A stretch of 27,119 bases of DNA from Actinomycetales bacterium (GCA_022838965.1 JALHDK010000007.1:1-27119), one strand, 5' to 3'. Shown: positions 1 to 7,680, counted from the first letter of the stretch. Notes: a model not told the origin generated them from the letters alone. Numbers and translations are program-made.

Positions 1-1
1 C

Positions 2-574
2 CTGGACGGTCATGGACCCCGCACCGCCTTGGGCTTGGCCGCGAACGTTGGGGGTACCTACCGTGGTGAGCCCCGTTGGCGTGAGGGGCACCGGCATCAT
101 GAGATCAACGCGCTCGGCAGGAAATGGCGCACGGCATTGACAGCCGCAGGTCAATCAGCACCGATCGTCATCGCGAATGCCAAGGATCCGCTGGTCACCT
201 GGGCTGCGGAGGCTGCCACGAAAGTGGTCTGGGTCGACATGGGCACCGGCTGGACACAGGACGCCGCGCTCTGCCCGCAATGCAGCACCATCGGCCGGCT
301 GCGGCCGGACGTCGTCTGGTTCGGCGAGATGCCCTACCACATGGACCGCATCTACCGCGCGCTCGGCCAGGCCGAGCTGTTCGTGGCCATCGGCACGTCG
401 GGCCACGTCTACCCCGCCGCCGACTTCGTCGAGGAGGCCAAACATGCCGGCGCGCGCACCATCGAGCTGAACCTGGAGCCGTCCGAGACGGCCTCCGCGT
501 TCGACGAGATGGTGCTCGGACGCGCGACCGAGATCGTGCCGGCCTTCGTCGAGGGTCTTCTGACGACGGTCTAG
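2..574 (+). CDS. Chimeric ORF: MurT-like fragment fused to C-terminal half of a CobB-type sirtuin
   Basis: The frame is open from the left edge (no stop from nt 2), and no convincing start or ribosome site is visible, so it is treated as partial. Two unrelated families meet in it. Nt ~95-276 encode HHEINALGRKWR, then IANAKDPLV, KVVWVDMGTGWTQDA and CPQC, which resembles the Mur-ligase middle domain and zinc ribbon of actinobacterial MurT (lipid II isoglutaminyl synthase). From nt ~277 the protein reads RLRPDVVWFGEMP, FVAIGTSGHVYPAADF and ELNLEPS, the C-terminal Rossmann part of NAD-dependent CobB deacylases. The sirtuin N-terminus (GAGIS motif, catalytic His) is absent, so deacylase activity is not expected. 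The MurT part is rich in A/T-ending codons (aaa, gca, ttg, aca, caa, tca, aat), unlike the rest. This is either a misassembly or a true rearrangement. Confidence 0.7.
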   Translation: MDGHGPRTALGLAANVGGTYRGEPRWREGHRHHEINALGRKWRTALTAAGQSAPIVIANAKDPLVTWAAEAATKVVWVDMGTGWTQDAALCPQCSTIGRLRPDVVWFGEMPYHMDRIYRALGQAELFVAIGTSGHVYPAADFVEEAKHAGARTIELNLEPSETASAFDEMVLGRATEIVPAFVEGLLTTV

Positions 575-643
575 CCTGACCGGCGGGGTCAGCGCCACTT
601 CTTCGGCTTCTCCAGCAGCGCCACCGCCTCCACCCGCTCGATC

Positions 644-1609
644 GTGGAGGAACAGTTCCGGGCCGACCTGATGGTGAGCTCGGCCACGGGCTTCATCCCC
701 GCCCCCGTCGCGCCGCTCGTGGAGGCCGTGCCCCGCGCGGAGAGCCTGGCCGTCCTCAGGTTCGGATTCGGGACCGCGGCCGACAGCAACGAGCGGCTCT
801 CCCTCTCGGACGTCCCCCTGGACGCGATGGACTCGCTGGTCCGCATTCCGCTGCTGTCCGGCTCGCTGCCCGGCGCGGCCAACGAGATCCTCCTCCAGGT
901 CGACCTCGCGGAGGCGGAGGGCGTCCAGCCGGGCGACACCTTCGCCATCACCACCCTGGCGGGCCGCGGGGAGTACGTGGTCACCGGGATCGCGAACGAG
1001 CAGTTCTTCGCCACCGACGTCATCGCACCCACCGAGGTGTTCAACGAGATCGTGCCCGTGGAGCGCGCCACCATCACCGGGATCGCGGTCAACGCGGCCG
1101 GTGACGTGGACGACCTCCGGGCCGACCTCGCCGAGGCCGTCAAGGTGTTCCCCTTCATCACCGTCCTGAACGGGGACGAACTCGGCGACGCCGCCGCGGA
1201 CCAGGTGAACACCATCATGTCGGTGCTCTACGCCCTGCTGGGCCTGTCCCTCGTGATCGCGGTGCTCTCCATCGTGAACACGCTCGCCCTGAGCGTGATC
1301 GAGCGGACCCGGGAGATCGGCCTGACCCGGGCCGTCGGACTCGGACGCGGACAGCTGTCCGGGGTGATCATGCTGGAGTCGGTCATCACCGCGCTGTTCG
1401 GCACGGTGAGCGGCATGGTGATCGGGGTGTCACTGGCGTCCACCCTCCCGACCATCTTCCGGGACGACGGTCTGCGCATCCTCGACATCCCGTGGGCCCA
1501 GCTCGGGTGGATGCTCGCGCTCACCGTCGTGGTCGGGGTGCTGGCCGCCGTGTGGCCCGCGATTCGCGCCGCCCGGCTCCCGGTGCTCCAGGCGATCTCC
1601 ACGGAGTGA
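644..1609 (+). CDS. FtsX-type ABC transporter permease, C-terminal part only
   Basis: This is the C-terminal half of a large MacB/FtsX-family permease (FtsX domain). The first ~190 residues form an extracytoplasmic segment of the kind found between FtsX membrane domains. It is followed by a transmembrane helix near residues 190-215 (VLYALLGLSLVIAVLSIVN), the cytoplasmic ERTREIGLTRAVGLGR loop typical of the family, and two more helices, ending WPAIRAARLPVLQAIS. Family members of this architecture are often about 800 residues; this ORF has 321. The nominal GTG start at 644 has no ribosome site, and similarity seems to continue upstream in frame to about nt 611 (ATASTRSIVEEQF), where the preceding stop cuts it off. 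No ABC ATPase partner gene is present. It is most likely a truncated remnant or an assembly join. Confidence 0.75.
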   Translation: MEEQFRADLMVSSATGFIPAPVAPLVEAVPRAESLAVLRFGFGTAADSNERLSLSDVPLDAMDSLVRIPLLSGSLPGAANEILLQVDLAEAEGVQPGDTFAITTLAGRGEYVVTGIANEQFFATDVIAPTEVFNEIVPVERATITGIAVNAAGDVDDLRADLAEAVKVFPFITVLNGDELGDAAADQVNTIMSVLYALLGLSLVIAVLSIVNTLALSVIERTREIGLTRAVGLGRGQLSGVIMLESVITALFGTVSGMVIGVSLASTLPTIFRDDGLRILDIPWAQLGWMLALTVVVGVLAAVWPAIRAARLPVLQAISTE

Positions 1610-1680
1610 CCCCCGCTCATCGAGGCGGACACGACAGCCGGTGCGAAATGCGCCGTGAGCGGCAAAGATGGAGGGGAGCA

Positions 1681-1710
1681 ATGTCGCGCACGCCGAAGGA
1701 GTCGATCTGA
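1681..1710 (+). CDS. Possible 9-residue leader minicistron (MSRTPKESI)
   Basis: A GGAGGGG ribosome site lies just upstream of ATG at 1681. The frame ends in TGA at 1708-1710, which directly abuts the GTG start of the Holin-X gene in the same frame. The last codons of the minicistron contain that gene's own GAAGGAG site. This layout would suit translational coupling, but nothing shows that the peptide is made. Confidence 0.25.
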   Translation: MSRTPKESI

Positions 1711-2133
1711 GTGAGCGAACAGAACATCTTCTCCCCACCCCGCGATCCTGACACCCCGCCCACCATCGGTGAACTGGTCGCCCGGGTGTCGGAGCAGTTC
1801 TCCCGGCTCATCCGCGGGGAGCTGGAACTGGCTCAGACCAACCTGCAGGCGAAGGTCACGAAGCTGGGCGTCGGCGGCGGCCTGCTCGCGGCGGCGGGCG
1901 TCCTCGCCCTCTACGCCTTCGGGCTCCTCCTCCTCGGCGCCGTGTGGGGCCTCGCCGAGGCGCTTCCCCTGTGGGCGGCGTTCCTCATCGTCGCCGCGAT
2001 CCTCCTGGTGATCGTCGCGATCCTCGCCCTTGCGGGCAAGAAGCAGCTCGAGCGGTCGAAGGAGTTCCAGGTCGACCCCGCCGCCGGCATCAAGCTCGAT
2101 GTCGAGGCCGCGAAGAAGGGGATCCAGTCATGA
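1711..2133 (+). CDS. Phage holin family (Holin-X, superfamily III-like) membrane protein
   Basis: This 140-residue protein has a hydrophilic N-terminus (TIGELVARVSEQFSRLIRGE), an amphipathic stretch (LELAQTNLQAKVTKLG) and two long hydrophobic helices at about residues 50-75 and 85-110, followed by a charged tail. That is the pattern of the actinobacterial Holin-X / phage_holin_3_6 family. These are usually housekeeping membrane proteins of unknown function rather than phage lysis proteins, and there are no phage genes nearby. GTG at 1711 is preceded by GAAGGAG at 1695-1701 with a 9-nt spacer. Its stop overlaps the ATG of the next gene (ATGA), so the two are probably co-translated. Confidence 0.85.
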   Translation: MSEQNIFSPPRDPDTPPTIGELVARVSEQFSRLIRGELELAQTNLQAKVTKLGVGGGLLAAAGVLALYAFGLLLLGAVWGLAEALPLWAAFLIVAAILLVIVAILALAGKKQLERSKEFQVDPAAGIKLDVEAAKKGIQS

Positions 2134-2561
2134 GCGAGAATGCCAAGGCGCCCAAGCGCACCGCCGCCGAGATCGAGGCGGACCTCGCCCGCATCCGCGG
2201 GGAACTCACCTCCACCGTCAACCTCCTGACCGAGCGACTCAGTCCCCGGACCCAGCTCGAGAACGCCAAGGAGGCCGCCCTCGACGCCGCTGACCGCCTC
2301 ACGGACAAGGCCGCCACCCTGCTCGAGACCGCCGGCGACGCCGCGTTCGCCTTCGCGAAGGACACCGGCACAACCGCGAAGCGCGCCGCGGCCGATGCGA
2401 AGGAGATGACGAGGACGTTCGTGGGCGAGGTCCAGGTCAAGGCGAAGGCCCTCGCCGACGACGCCGTCGAGGGCGATCCCAAGGCCCTCGCCCTCATCAC
2501 CGGTGCGGTCGCGGCCGTAGGCGCCGTCGTCGTCGGCGCGATCCTGCGGCGCGGACGCTGA
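2130..2561 (+). CDS. DUF3618 domain-containing protein
   Basis: This 143-residue protein begins with a charged helix (RTAAEIEADLARIRGELTST, then VNLLTERLSP), which is the DUF3618 signature. A long Ala/Lys/Asp-rich, probably helical, middle follows. It ends in one hydrophobic segment (ALITGAVAAVGAVVVGAIL) followed by RRGR, so it is likely tail-anchored in the membrane. The ATG at 2130 overlaps the upstream Holin-X stop by 4 nt. Pairing of a Holin-X protein with a DUF3618 protein is common in actinomycetes and suggests a shared envelope role, but the function is unknown. The following 151 bp to the DUF3073 gene is intergenic. Confidence 0.85.
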   Translation: MSENAKAPKRTAAEIEADLARIRGELTSTVNLLTERLSPRTQLENAKEAALDAADRLTDKAATLLETAGDAAFAFAKDTGTTAKRAAADAKEMTRTFVGEVQVKAKALADDAVEGDPKALALITGAVAAVGAVVVGAILRRGR

Positions 2562-2712
2562 CCCGTCCGTCGACGCTGGTCGGGAGCACCCACCCCCGAA
2601 TGGCTTTTTCGCGTCCCGACGATGTAAATTTGGACCACGAACAGATGACCACTTGCCCGGGGCCGCACTCACGGTGCTTCGTCCCGCCTCTACGTCGAAG
2701 GGGGTCGTAGCC

Positions 2713-2994
2713 ATGGGGCGCGGCCGTCAGAAGGCTAAGCAGACGAAAGTCGCCCGGCGGCTGAAGTACTTCAGCCCGGAAACCGACTACCAGGCCCTCG
2801 AGCGTGAGCTCACCGGAGCGAAGTCCGCGGTCGACGACGATGAGGACTCAGCTCCGGTAGCGTCCCTCCAGCTGCACCGCGCCCGCCGCGACGCCCTTGG
2901 TTCCCGTCACTACGCGCGCCCCGTCGCGGGGGGCCGCTCCCATCGCGACGGCGCCGATCGGCCACGCCGCCACCCCCGCCGCGCCCGCGGCTGA
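2713..2994 (+). CDS. DUF3073 family protein, with tail running antisense into purM
   Basis: The start, MGRGRQKAKQTKVARRLKYF, is the strongly conserved N-terminus of DUF3073, a small basic-then-acidic actinobacterial family of unknown function. ATG at 2713 follows AAGGGGG with an 8-nt spacer. A TAAATT at 2625-2630 could be a -10 element, but no good -35 is seen. Residues 40-49 show the usual acidic stretch (DDDEDSA). From about residue 46 (nt 2848) the frame lies entirely antisense to the 3' end of purM and becomes Arg-rich, unlike the family. The +2 frame has a stop at 2858-2860, so a one-base frame change near 2845 would give a more typical short protein. Genes of this family are also convergent with purM in other actinomycetes. 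Confidence 0.75.
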   Translation: MGRGRQKAKQTKVARRLKYFSPETDYQALERELTGAKSAVDDDEDSAPVASLQLHRARRDALGSRHYARPVAGGRSHRDGADRPRRHPRRARG

Positions 2995-3936
2995 CGTCAC
3001 CCGGGAGACGGCGTCCTCCGGCACCAGCGCCACCATCCCCACCCCCAGGTTGAAGGTGCCCTCGAGGTCCTCCAGGGTGCCGCCGGCCAGGTCCCGCATC
3101 ACGCGGAACACCGGTGGCGGGGCGATGGTGGCGCGGTCCACCATGGCGAGTGCGCCCACGGGGAGGACCCGCGCCAGGTTCGCGGCCAACCCGCCGCCGG
3201 TGACGTGGGCGAAGGCGTGCACATCGGGAAGCAGGTCCAGGCAGAGCCGCGTGTAGAGGCGGGTGGGCTCGAGCAGCTCCTCGCCCAGCGTCCGCCCCAG
3301 CTCGGGCACCTCCCGCTCGAGGGACCAGCCGGACACCTCCACCAGCCGTCGGACCAGGGAGTACCCGTTCGAGTGCAGCCCCGACGACGCCAGCGCCACC
3401 ACCACGTCGCCGTCGGCCACGCGTTCGGGACCGCGCACCTCCGTCGCGTCGACGACGCCGGTGGCCGCGCCCGCCACGTCGTAGTCGTCCGGGGCCATCA
3501 CGCCCGGGTGTTCGGCGGTCTCGCCGCCGATCAGAGCCGTCCCGGTCGCGGCGCAGGCTGCGGCGATGCCACGGACGATGTCCGCGATGCGCTCGGGCAC
3601 CACCGTGCCGCAGGCGATGTAGTCGGTCATGAACAGCGGCGTCGCACCGCAGACCACGAGATCGTCCACCACCATCGCCACCAGGTCCTGCCCGATGGTG
3701 TGATGGATCCCCATGGCCTGGGCGATGCGGATCTTCGTTCCGACCCCGTCGGTGGACGTGGCGAGCAGCGGGCGCCGCATGCCGAGGATTGCCGAGGCGT
3801 CATAGAGCCCCGCGAACCCGCCGGCGCCGACCAGGACGGCCGCCGTGTGCGTGGCCGTCACCGCCGCCTTCATGAGTTCGACCGCGTGATCCCCGGCCGC
3901 CGTGTCGACGCCGGCGGCGGCGTAGTCGATGGGCAT
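2848..3936 (-). CDS. purM: Phosphoribosylformylglycinamidine cyclo-ligase (AIR synthetase)
   Basis: PurM closes the imidazole ring, converting FGAM and ATP to AIR, the fifth step of purine synthesis. The 362-residue protein has the family landmarks: MPIDYAAAGVDTAAGDHAVE at the start, STDGVGTKIRIA (nucleotide/metal loop), QDLVAMVVDDLVVCGATPLF, IGGETAEHPGVM, ASSGLHSNGYSLVRRL, HVTGGGLAANLARVLP and FNLGVGMVALV. The ATG at 3936 shares its A with the TGA of purF (TGATG), which fixes the start and implies coupling. Length is normal. Its final ~147 bp overlap the convergent DUF3073 frame, but the PurM C-terminus itself looks ordinary. Confidence 0.97.
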   Translation of the reverse strand: MPIDYAAAGVDTAAGDHAVELMKAAVTATHTAAVLVGAGGFAGLYDASAILGMRRPLLATSTDGVGTKIRIAQAMGIHHTIGQDLVAMVVDDLVVCGATPLFMTDYIACGTVVPERIADIVRGIAAACAATGTALIGGETAEHPGVMAPDDYDVAGAATGVVDATEVRGPERVADGDVVVALASSGLHSNGYSLVRRLVEVSGWSLEREVPELGRTLGEELLEPTRLYTRLCLDLLPDVHAFAHVTGGGLAANLARVLPVGALAMVDRATIAPPPVFRVMRDLAGGTLEDLEGTFNLGVGMVALVPEDAVSRVTSAAGAAGVAAWPIGAVAMGAAPRDGARVVTGTKGVAAGAVQLEGRYRS

Positions 3937-5408
3937 CAGTACTCCATGAGGGCGGGCTGGGCGAAGCCGGCGGACGTGGGGATCGGAGCGGGGTAGCGGC
4001 CCGTGAAGCACGCGGTGCAGAGCCGGTCCTCGGAGAGGGTGGTGGCGGCGATCATGCCCTCGAGCGAGATGTAGCCGAGGGAGTCGGCCTGGATGTTGGC
4101 GCGGATCTCGTCGATGGTCAGCCCGTTCGCGATCAGTTCGGCGCGGGTGGCGAAGTCGATGCCGAAGAAGCAGGGCCACTTCACGGGCGGCGAGGAGATT
4201 CTGACGTGCACTTCCCGCGCCCCCGCCTCGCGGAGCATGCGCACGAGCGCCCGCTGGGTGTTGCCGCGGACGATCGAGTCGTCCACCACCACGAGCCGCT
4301 TGCCCGCGATGACCTCGCGCAGCGGGTTGAGTTTCAGCCGGATGCCGAGCTGGCGGATCGTCTGGGTCGGCTGGATGAAGGTTCGCCCGACGTAGGCGTT
4401 CTTCACCAGCCCCTGGCCGAAGGGGATGCCGGAGCCCTGCGCGTAGCCGATGGCCGCGGGGGTGCCCGAATCCGGGGTCGGGATCACCAGGTCCGCCTCA
4501 ACCGGGTGCTCCCGGGCGAGGATCTTCCCCATCTCCAGCCGGGAGGCGTTGATGGAGCGTCCGGCGATCTGGGTGTCCGGGCGGGCGAGGTACACGTACT
4601 CGAAGATGCAGACCGCGGGGCGGGGATCCGCGAACCGGTGCGACTGCAGTCCCTGCTCGTTGATGGTGATCATCTCGCCCGGGTCCACCTCGCGCACGAA
4701 GGTGGCGCCGACGATGTCCAGCGCGGCCGTCTCCGAGGCCACCGCCCAGCCGCTCTGCAGGCGGCCCAGCACGAGGGGCCGCAGTCCGTAGCGGTCCCGC
4801 GCGGCGTACAGGGTGTGCTCGTCGATGAAGACGAGGGAGAACGCGCCCTCCAGCTGGGGCAGGACGGCGAGCGCGGTGCGGACGAGGCTCGGGTCCGGAT
4901 CCTCTGCTTCGCCGCGCAGCAGTGTGGTGATGACCGCGGTGTCGGTGGACGACCCGCGGCCGAGCTCGCCACGCAGATCGGTGCCGTACCGTTCCTGCGC
5001 GAGTTCCATGAGACGGTGCGTGTTGGTGAGGTTGCCGTTGTGGCCGAGCGCCACGGTGCCGGCGGCGGTGGGCCCGAGGGTCGGCTGCGCGTTCTCCCAG
5101 GTGGCGGCGCCCTGGGTGGCGTACCGGGTGTGCCCGATGGCGATGTGACCGGGCAGCGAGGAGAGGGCGGCATCGTCGAAGACCTGGGAGACCAGTCCGA
5201 TGTCCTTGTACACCAGGAGCTTCCGGCCGTCCGAGGCCGCGATCCCTGCCGCCTGCTGTCCGCGGTGCTGCAGGGCGTACAGCCCGAAGTAGGTGAGGCG
5301 CGCGACGTCCTCGCCCGGCGCCCAGACTCCGAACACGCCGCAGGCGTCCTGCGGGCCCTTCTCGCCGGGCAGCACCTCGTGGGTCAGCCGGCCGTCCCCT
5401 CGTGCCAC
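3936..5408 (-). CDS. purF: Amidophosphoribosyltransferase
   Basis: PurF is the committed step of purine synthesis, converting PRPP and glutamine to 5-phosphoribosylamine. The N-terminal Ntn glutaminase is marked by GPQDACGVFGVW. Cys23 is the expected nucleophile after removal of a short propeptide, as in the Bacillus-type enzyme. The PRPP loop LVVVDDSIVRGNT lies in the C-terminal phosphoribosyltransferase domain. Cysteines in PPVKWPCFFGIDF and in LCTACFTGRYP fit the 4Fe-4S-type subfamily. The GTG at 5408 has a close AAGGTGAG site. The 490-residue length is normal. The gene lies 43 bp after the RNB nuclease gene and overlaps purM, so it is probably part of one transcript. Purine nucleotides inhibit this family allosterically; no operator is visible. 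Confidence 0.97.
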   Translation of the reverse strand: MARGDGRLTHEVLPGEKGPQDACGVFGVWAPGEDVARLTYFGLYALQHRGQQAAGIAASDGRKLLVYKDIGLVSQVFDDAALSSLPGHIAIGHTRYATQGAATWENAQPTLGPTAAGTVALGHNGNLTNTHRLMELAQERYGTDLRGELGRGSSTDTAVITTLLRGEAEDPDPSLVRTALAVLPQLEGAFSLVFIDEHTLYAARDRYGLRPLVLGRLQSGWAVASETAALDIVGATFVREVDPGEMITINEQGLQSHRFADPRPAVCIFEYVYLARPDTQIAGRSINASRLEMGKILAREHPVEADLVIPTPDSGTPAAIGYAQGSGIPFGQGLVKNAYVGRTFIQPTQTIRQLGIRLKLNPLREVIAGKRLVVVDDSIVRGNTQRALVRMLREAGAREVHVRISSPPVKWPCFFGIDFATRAELIANGLTIDEIRANIQADSLGYISLEGMIAATTLSEDRLCTACFTGRYPAPIPTSAGFAQPALMEY

Positions 5409-5451
5409 GTGCTCACCTTACCGTCGGGTGCGGGTCCGGTGCGCCGCCGGC

Positions 5452-6906
5452 TCAGACGAGCTCGAAGCGGATGGTCCGGGTGGCCGGGTCCGCCACCATC
5501 AGGCGTACGGCCACCTCCTCGCCCAGCGGCAGCCCCTCCCCCACCACCGGTGCCTGAACCGCCGGACTGGCGATCACGACCGTGCCGCGATCGCGCTCCC
5601 CACCGGACCGCGGATTCACATCGACGATGACGCCGGTGAACGTGCGCCCGACGTGCCGTTCGAGCACGAGGGCCTCCATGAGGTCGACGGCGCCGCGCTC
5701 GTAGGCGCTGGCCCGGCGCGCCCCGTCGGCCATCAGCGCCGGAAGGGCCGGGAGCGCCGCGCGGACGTCGTCGGGAACCGCGCGACCCTGGCAGTGGGCG
5801 AGGCAGATCTCGAGGCCGAACCGGTCCACGAGCCGGCGCAGGGGCGCGGTGACGTGCGCGTACTCGGCGGCGATCGCCGCGTGCGGAAGGGCGCGCGCAG
5901 GGGCGCCGCCGTCGAAGGACGCGTACCCCGCCCCCCTGAACAGGGTGGTGGCCTGGTCCAGGAAGGCGGCGTGGGCGGGGACCGCGGAGTCGAGAGTGCG
6001 GACGAAGTCGGGGTAGCTGAGCACCCTCGGCCAGTCCAGCCCGAGGGCGCGGGCGGTGCGTCGCAGCCGCTCGACATCGCGCTCCGCGGCCGGAGGGAGG
6101 GTGCGGAGGATCCCCACCCCGGCCGCGCGCATGAGACGGGCGGCCTCCATGCCGGTGAGCAGGGAGATCTGGGCGTTGTATCCCTCGGCGGCCGCGGTGC
6201 CGCGGAAGTCCAGCTCGTAGCAGGTGGCGCGTCGCTCGATGATCTGCTCCGGGATGTCGAGCGAGACGCCACCCCGGGCCGCCTCGATGTCGCGACGCAG
6301 CCGGCCGACCTCGGCCAGCAGCACCGGGAGGTCCGGGGGCACCGCGGCCGGCAGGGGCGCGGCGTCGTCGAGGGCACGCTGCACGTCCTCGTAGGTGAGC
6401 TGGGCGCGGGAGCGGACCCGGGCGAGTTCGACCATGGTTCGCTCGGGACTGCCACCGGCGTCCAGGTCGATCGTCCACAGGTAGGCGGAGCGCTGCTCGT
6501 CGGCACGGAGGGACGCGGCGCCGGAGGACAGCACGTGCGGGTGCAGCGGGAACGAGTGGCCCGGGCCGTAGACGGTGACCGCGCGCGCCCGCACCTCGGC
6601 GTCCAGGGCGGTGCCCGCCTCCACGATGCGGCCCACCGCGGCGATGGCGTAGTGGACGCGATAGCCGTCCCCGCGCCGCGCGATGTGGACGGCCTGGTCG
6701 AGGTCGGTGGAGCCCGGCGGGTCGACCGTCACGAGGGGAAGGTCGAGGCGGTCCACGCCACCGGGGTCGCGCCGCGCGGCGACGGCGGCGTCGGCCTCAG
6801 CCGCCGGGGAGAACGTCTCGGGAATGCCCAGTTCCTCCCGCAGCGCGCGGAGCGGTTCCTGGAGTTCGCGCGGATGCACGCGGGCGCCCAGGTGCCGCTG
6901 CGTCAC
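5452..6906 (-). CDS. RNB-domain (RNase II/R family) ribonuclease, short form
   Basis: This 484-residue protein carries an RNB catalytic domain. VDPPGSTDLDQAVHIARRG (about residues 61-79) holds the conserved Asp residues that bind the metal ions. EGYNAQISLLTGMEAARLM and AEYAHVTAPLRRLVDRFG (about residues 352-369) are the later RNB motifs, and the last ~70 residues may form a small beta-rich domain. It is shorter than E. coli RNase II and much shorter than RNase R, with no clear N-terminal cold-shock domains. It is expected to be a 3'-to-5' exoribonuclease in RNA decay, but the substrate is unknown. GTG at 6906 overlaps the upstream stop (GTGA), and purF follows 43 bp later. Confidence 0.9.
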   Translation of the reverse strand: MTQRHLGARVHPRELQEPLRALREELGIPETFSPAAEADAAVAARRDPGGVDRLDLPLVTVDPPGSTDLDQAVHIARRGDGYRVHYAIAAVGRIVEAGTALDAEVRARAVTVYGPGHSFPLHPHVLSSGAASLRADEQRSAYLWTIDLDAGGSPERTMVELARVRSRAQLTYEDVQRALDDAAPLPAAVPPDLPVLLAEVGRLRRDIEAARGGVSLDIPEQIIERRATCYELDFRGTAAAEGYNAQISLLTGMEAARLMRAAGVGILRTLPPAAERDVERLRRTARALGLDWPRVLSYPDFVRTLDSAVPAHAAFLDQATTLFRGAGYASFDGGAPARALPHAAIAAEYAHVTAPLRRLVDRFGLEICLAHCQGRAVPDDVRAALPALPALMADGARRASAYERGAVDLMEALVLERHVGRTFTGVIVDVNPRSGGERDRGTVVIASPAVQAPVVGEGLPLGEEVAVRLMVADPATRTIRFELV

Positions 6907-7226
6907 GGCGTGGGCTCCGCGCGAGCCGTGGCGGGGGGAGCCGCCTGGCGATCCATCGCCGCGAGCGAACGCCGGTCGAGCAGGTAGGCGAGCGCCGCGC
7001 CCGCACCCATGCCGATCACTCCGAGGCTGAGGAGCAGCAGCCAGAAGGTGTTGGCTGCGGACAGGCCGCTCCAGCCGCGCGTCACCACGGCGAGGAGGAA
7101 GGAGACGAGCGCGCCGCCGAAGATCCCGGCGACGATGAAGCGCCCGTAGCGGGGGGCACGACGATGGCGGAGCTCGATGGGCTCATCCTCCCCCGGGGGG
7201 ACGGCGTCGCCGGGCGCGGCGGTCAT
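6903..7226 (-). CDS. Small two-helix membrane protein of unknown function
   Basis: This 107-residue protein has an acidic N-terminus (MTAAPGDAVPPGEDEPIELR), a basic RHRRAPRYGRF stretch, two hydrophobic helices (FIVAGIFGGALVSFLLAVV and FWLLLLSLGVIGMGAGAALAYL) and a soluble tail. ATG at 7226 was chosen because GAGGAGGA lies just upstream and because it overlaps the stop of the SCP-like gene (ATGA). Its own stop overlaps the start of the RNB nuclease gene. I do not recognise a named family. Similar small proteins sit near purF in other actinomycetes, but no role can be assigned. Tight overlaps on both sides suggest co-translation with its neighbours. Confidence 0.75.
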   Translation of the reverse strand: MTAAPGDAVPPGEDEPIELRHRRAPRYGRFIVAGIFGGALVSFLLAVVTRGWSGLSAANTFWLLLLSLGVIGMGAGAALAYLLDRRSLAAMDRQAAPPATARAEPTP

Positions 7227-7609
7227 GGCTCCTCCTCGACGACGGGCAGGCACTCACTGAGGTCGGCCCGCACACCCGACGCGCTGACCAGCCCCCGGTG
7301 GACGGCGTCATCCCAGCTCAGCCGTCCGGCGGCGAGTGCGATCCACGTGGCGGGGGTGGTCTGGACGACGTTCGGCGGCGTGCCGCGGCGGTGGGACGGC
7401 CCGCCCAGCACCTGCACCGCACCGACGGGCGGGACCCGCACCTCGACGGCGCGGCCGGGGTGACGCTCCGCGAGGAGGCCGAGGGTCCAGCGGACGGCCG
7501 TGAGGAGGTTGTGGTCCGTGACGGCGTCGTGGCGGGGCTCGGCGGCCTCGGAGTCGCGCAGGGCGGCGCGCAGGGCCGCCTCGCCGCGGACGGGGTCGAT
7601 GCGCTTCAC
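7223..7609 (-). CDS. Sterol carrier (SCP-like, SCP_3) family protein
   Basis: This 128-residue cytosolic protein resembles the bacterial SCP ortholog family. Landmarks are LLTAVRWTLGLLAERHPGRA, VEVRVPPVGAVQVLGG, PPNVVQTTPATWIALAAGRL and SWDDAVHRGLVSASGVRADL, the last being the typical SCP2-like ending in which a loading helix precedes a short strand. Members near purF are common in actinomycetes and presumably bind a hydrophobic ligand; the ligand is not known. I chose GTG at 7609 for the MKRIDPVRG start. The only ribosome-site-like sequence is a weak GGCGGA, and in-frame codons further upstream would read through two hairpins. It is the first gene of the run leading to purF and purM. Confidence 0.8.
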   Translation of the reverse strand: MKRIDPVRGEAALRAALRDSEAAEPRHDAVTDHNLLTAVRWTLGLLAERHPGRAVEVRVPPVGAVQVLGGPSHRRGTPPNVVQTTPATWIALAAGRLSWDDAVHRGLVSASGVRADLSECLPVVEEEP

Positions 7610-7647
7610 TCCGCCATTATCGCCTGCGTGACGCGGGACAGCCCGGT

Positions 7648-7667
7648 GGGTGGGCGCCCGCCCACCC
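7648..7667. repeat. Compact GC hairpin in the leader of the SCP-like gene
   Basis: GGGTGGGCG and CGCCCACCC are separated by 2 nt, forming a near-perfect palindrome about 40 nt upstream of the SCP-like start. It may be a second part of the upstream terminator or a 5'-leader structure. No U-tract follows. Confidence 0.45.
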
Positions 7668-7680
7668 ATCGGGGAGCACA

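Noticed and set aside
1711..2133. Holin gene as evidence of a prophage
   Set aside because: No integrase, terminase, capsid, tail or endolysin gene is nearby; Holin-X proteins are common chromosomal genes in actinomycetes.
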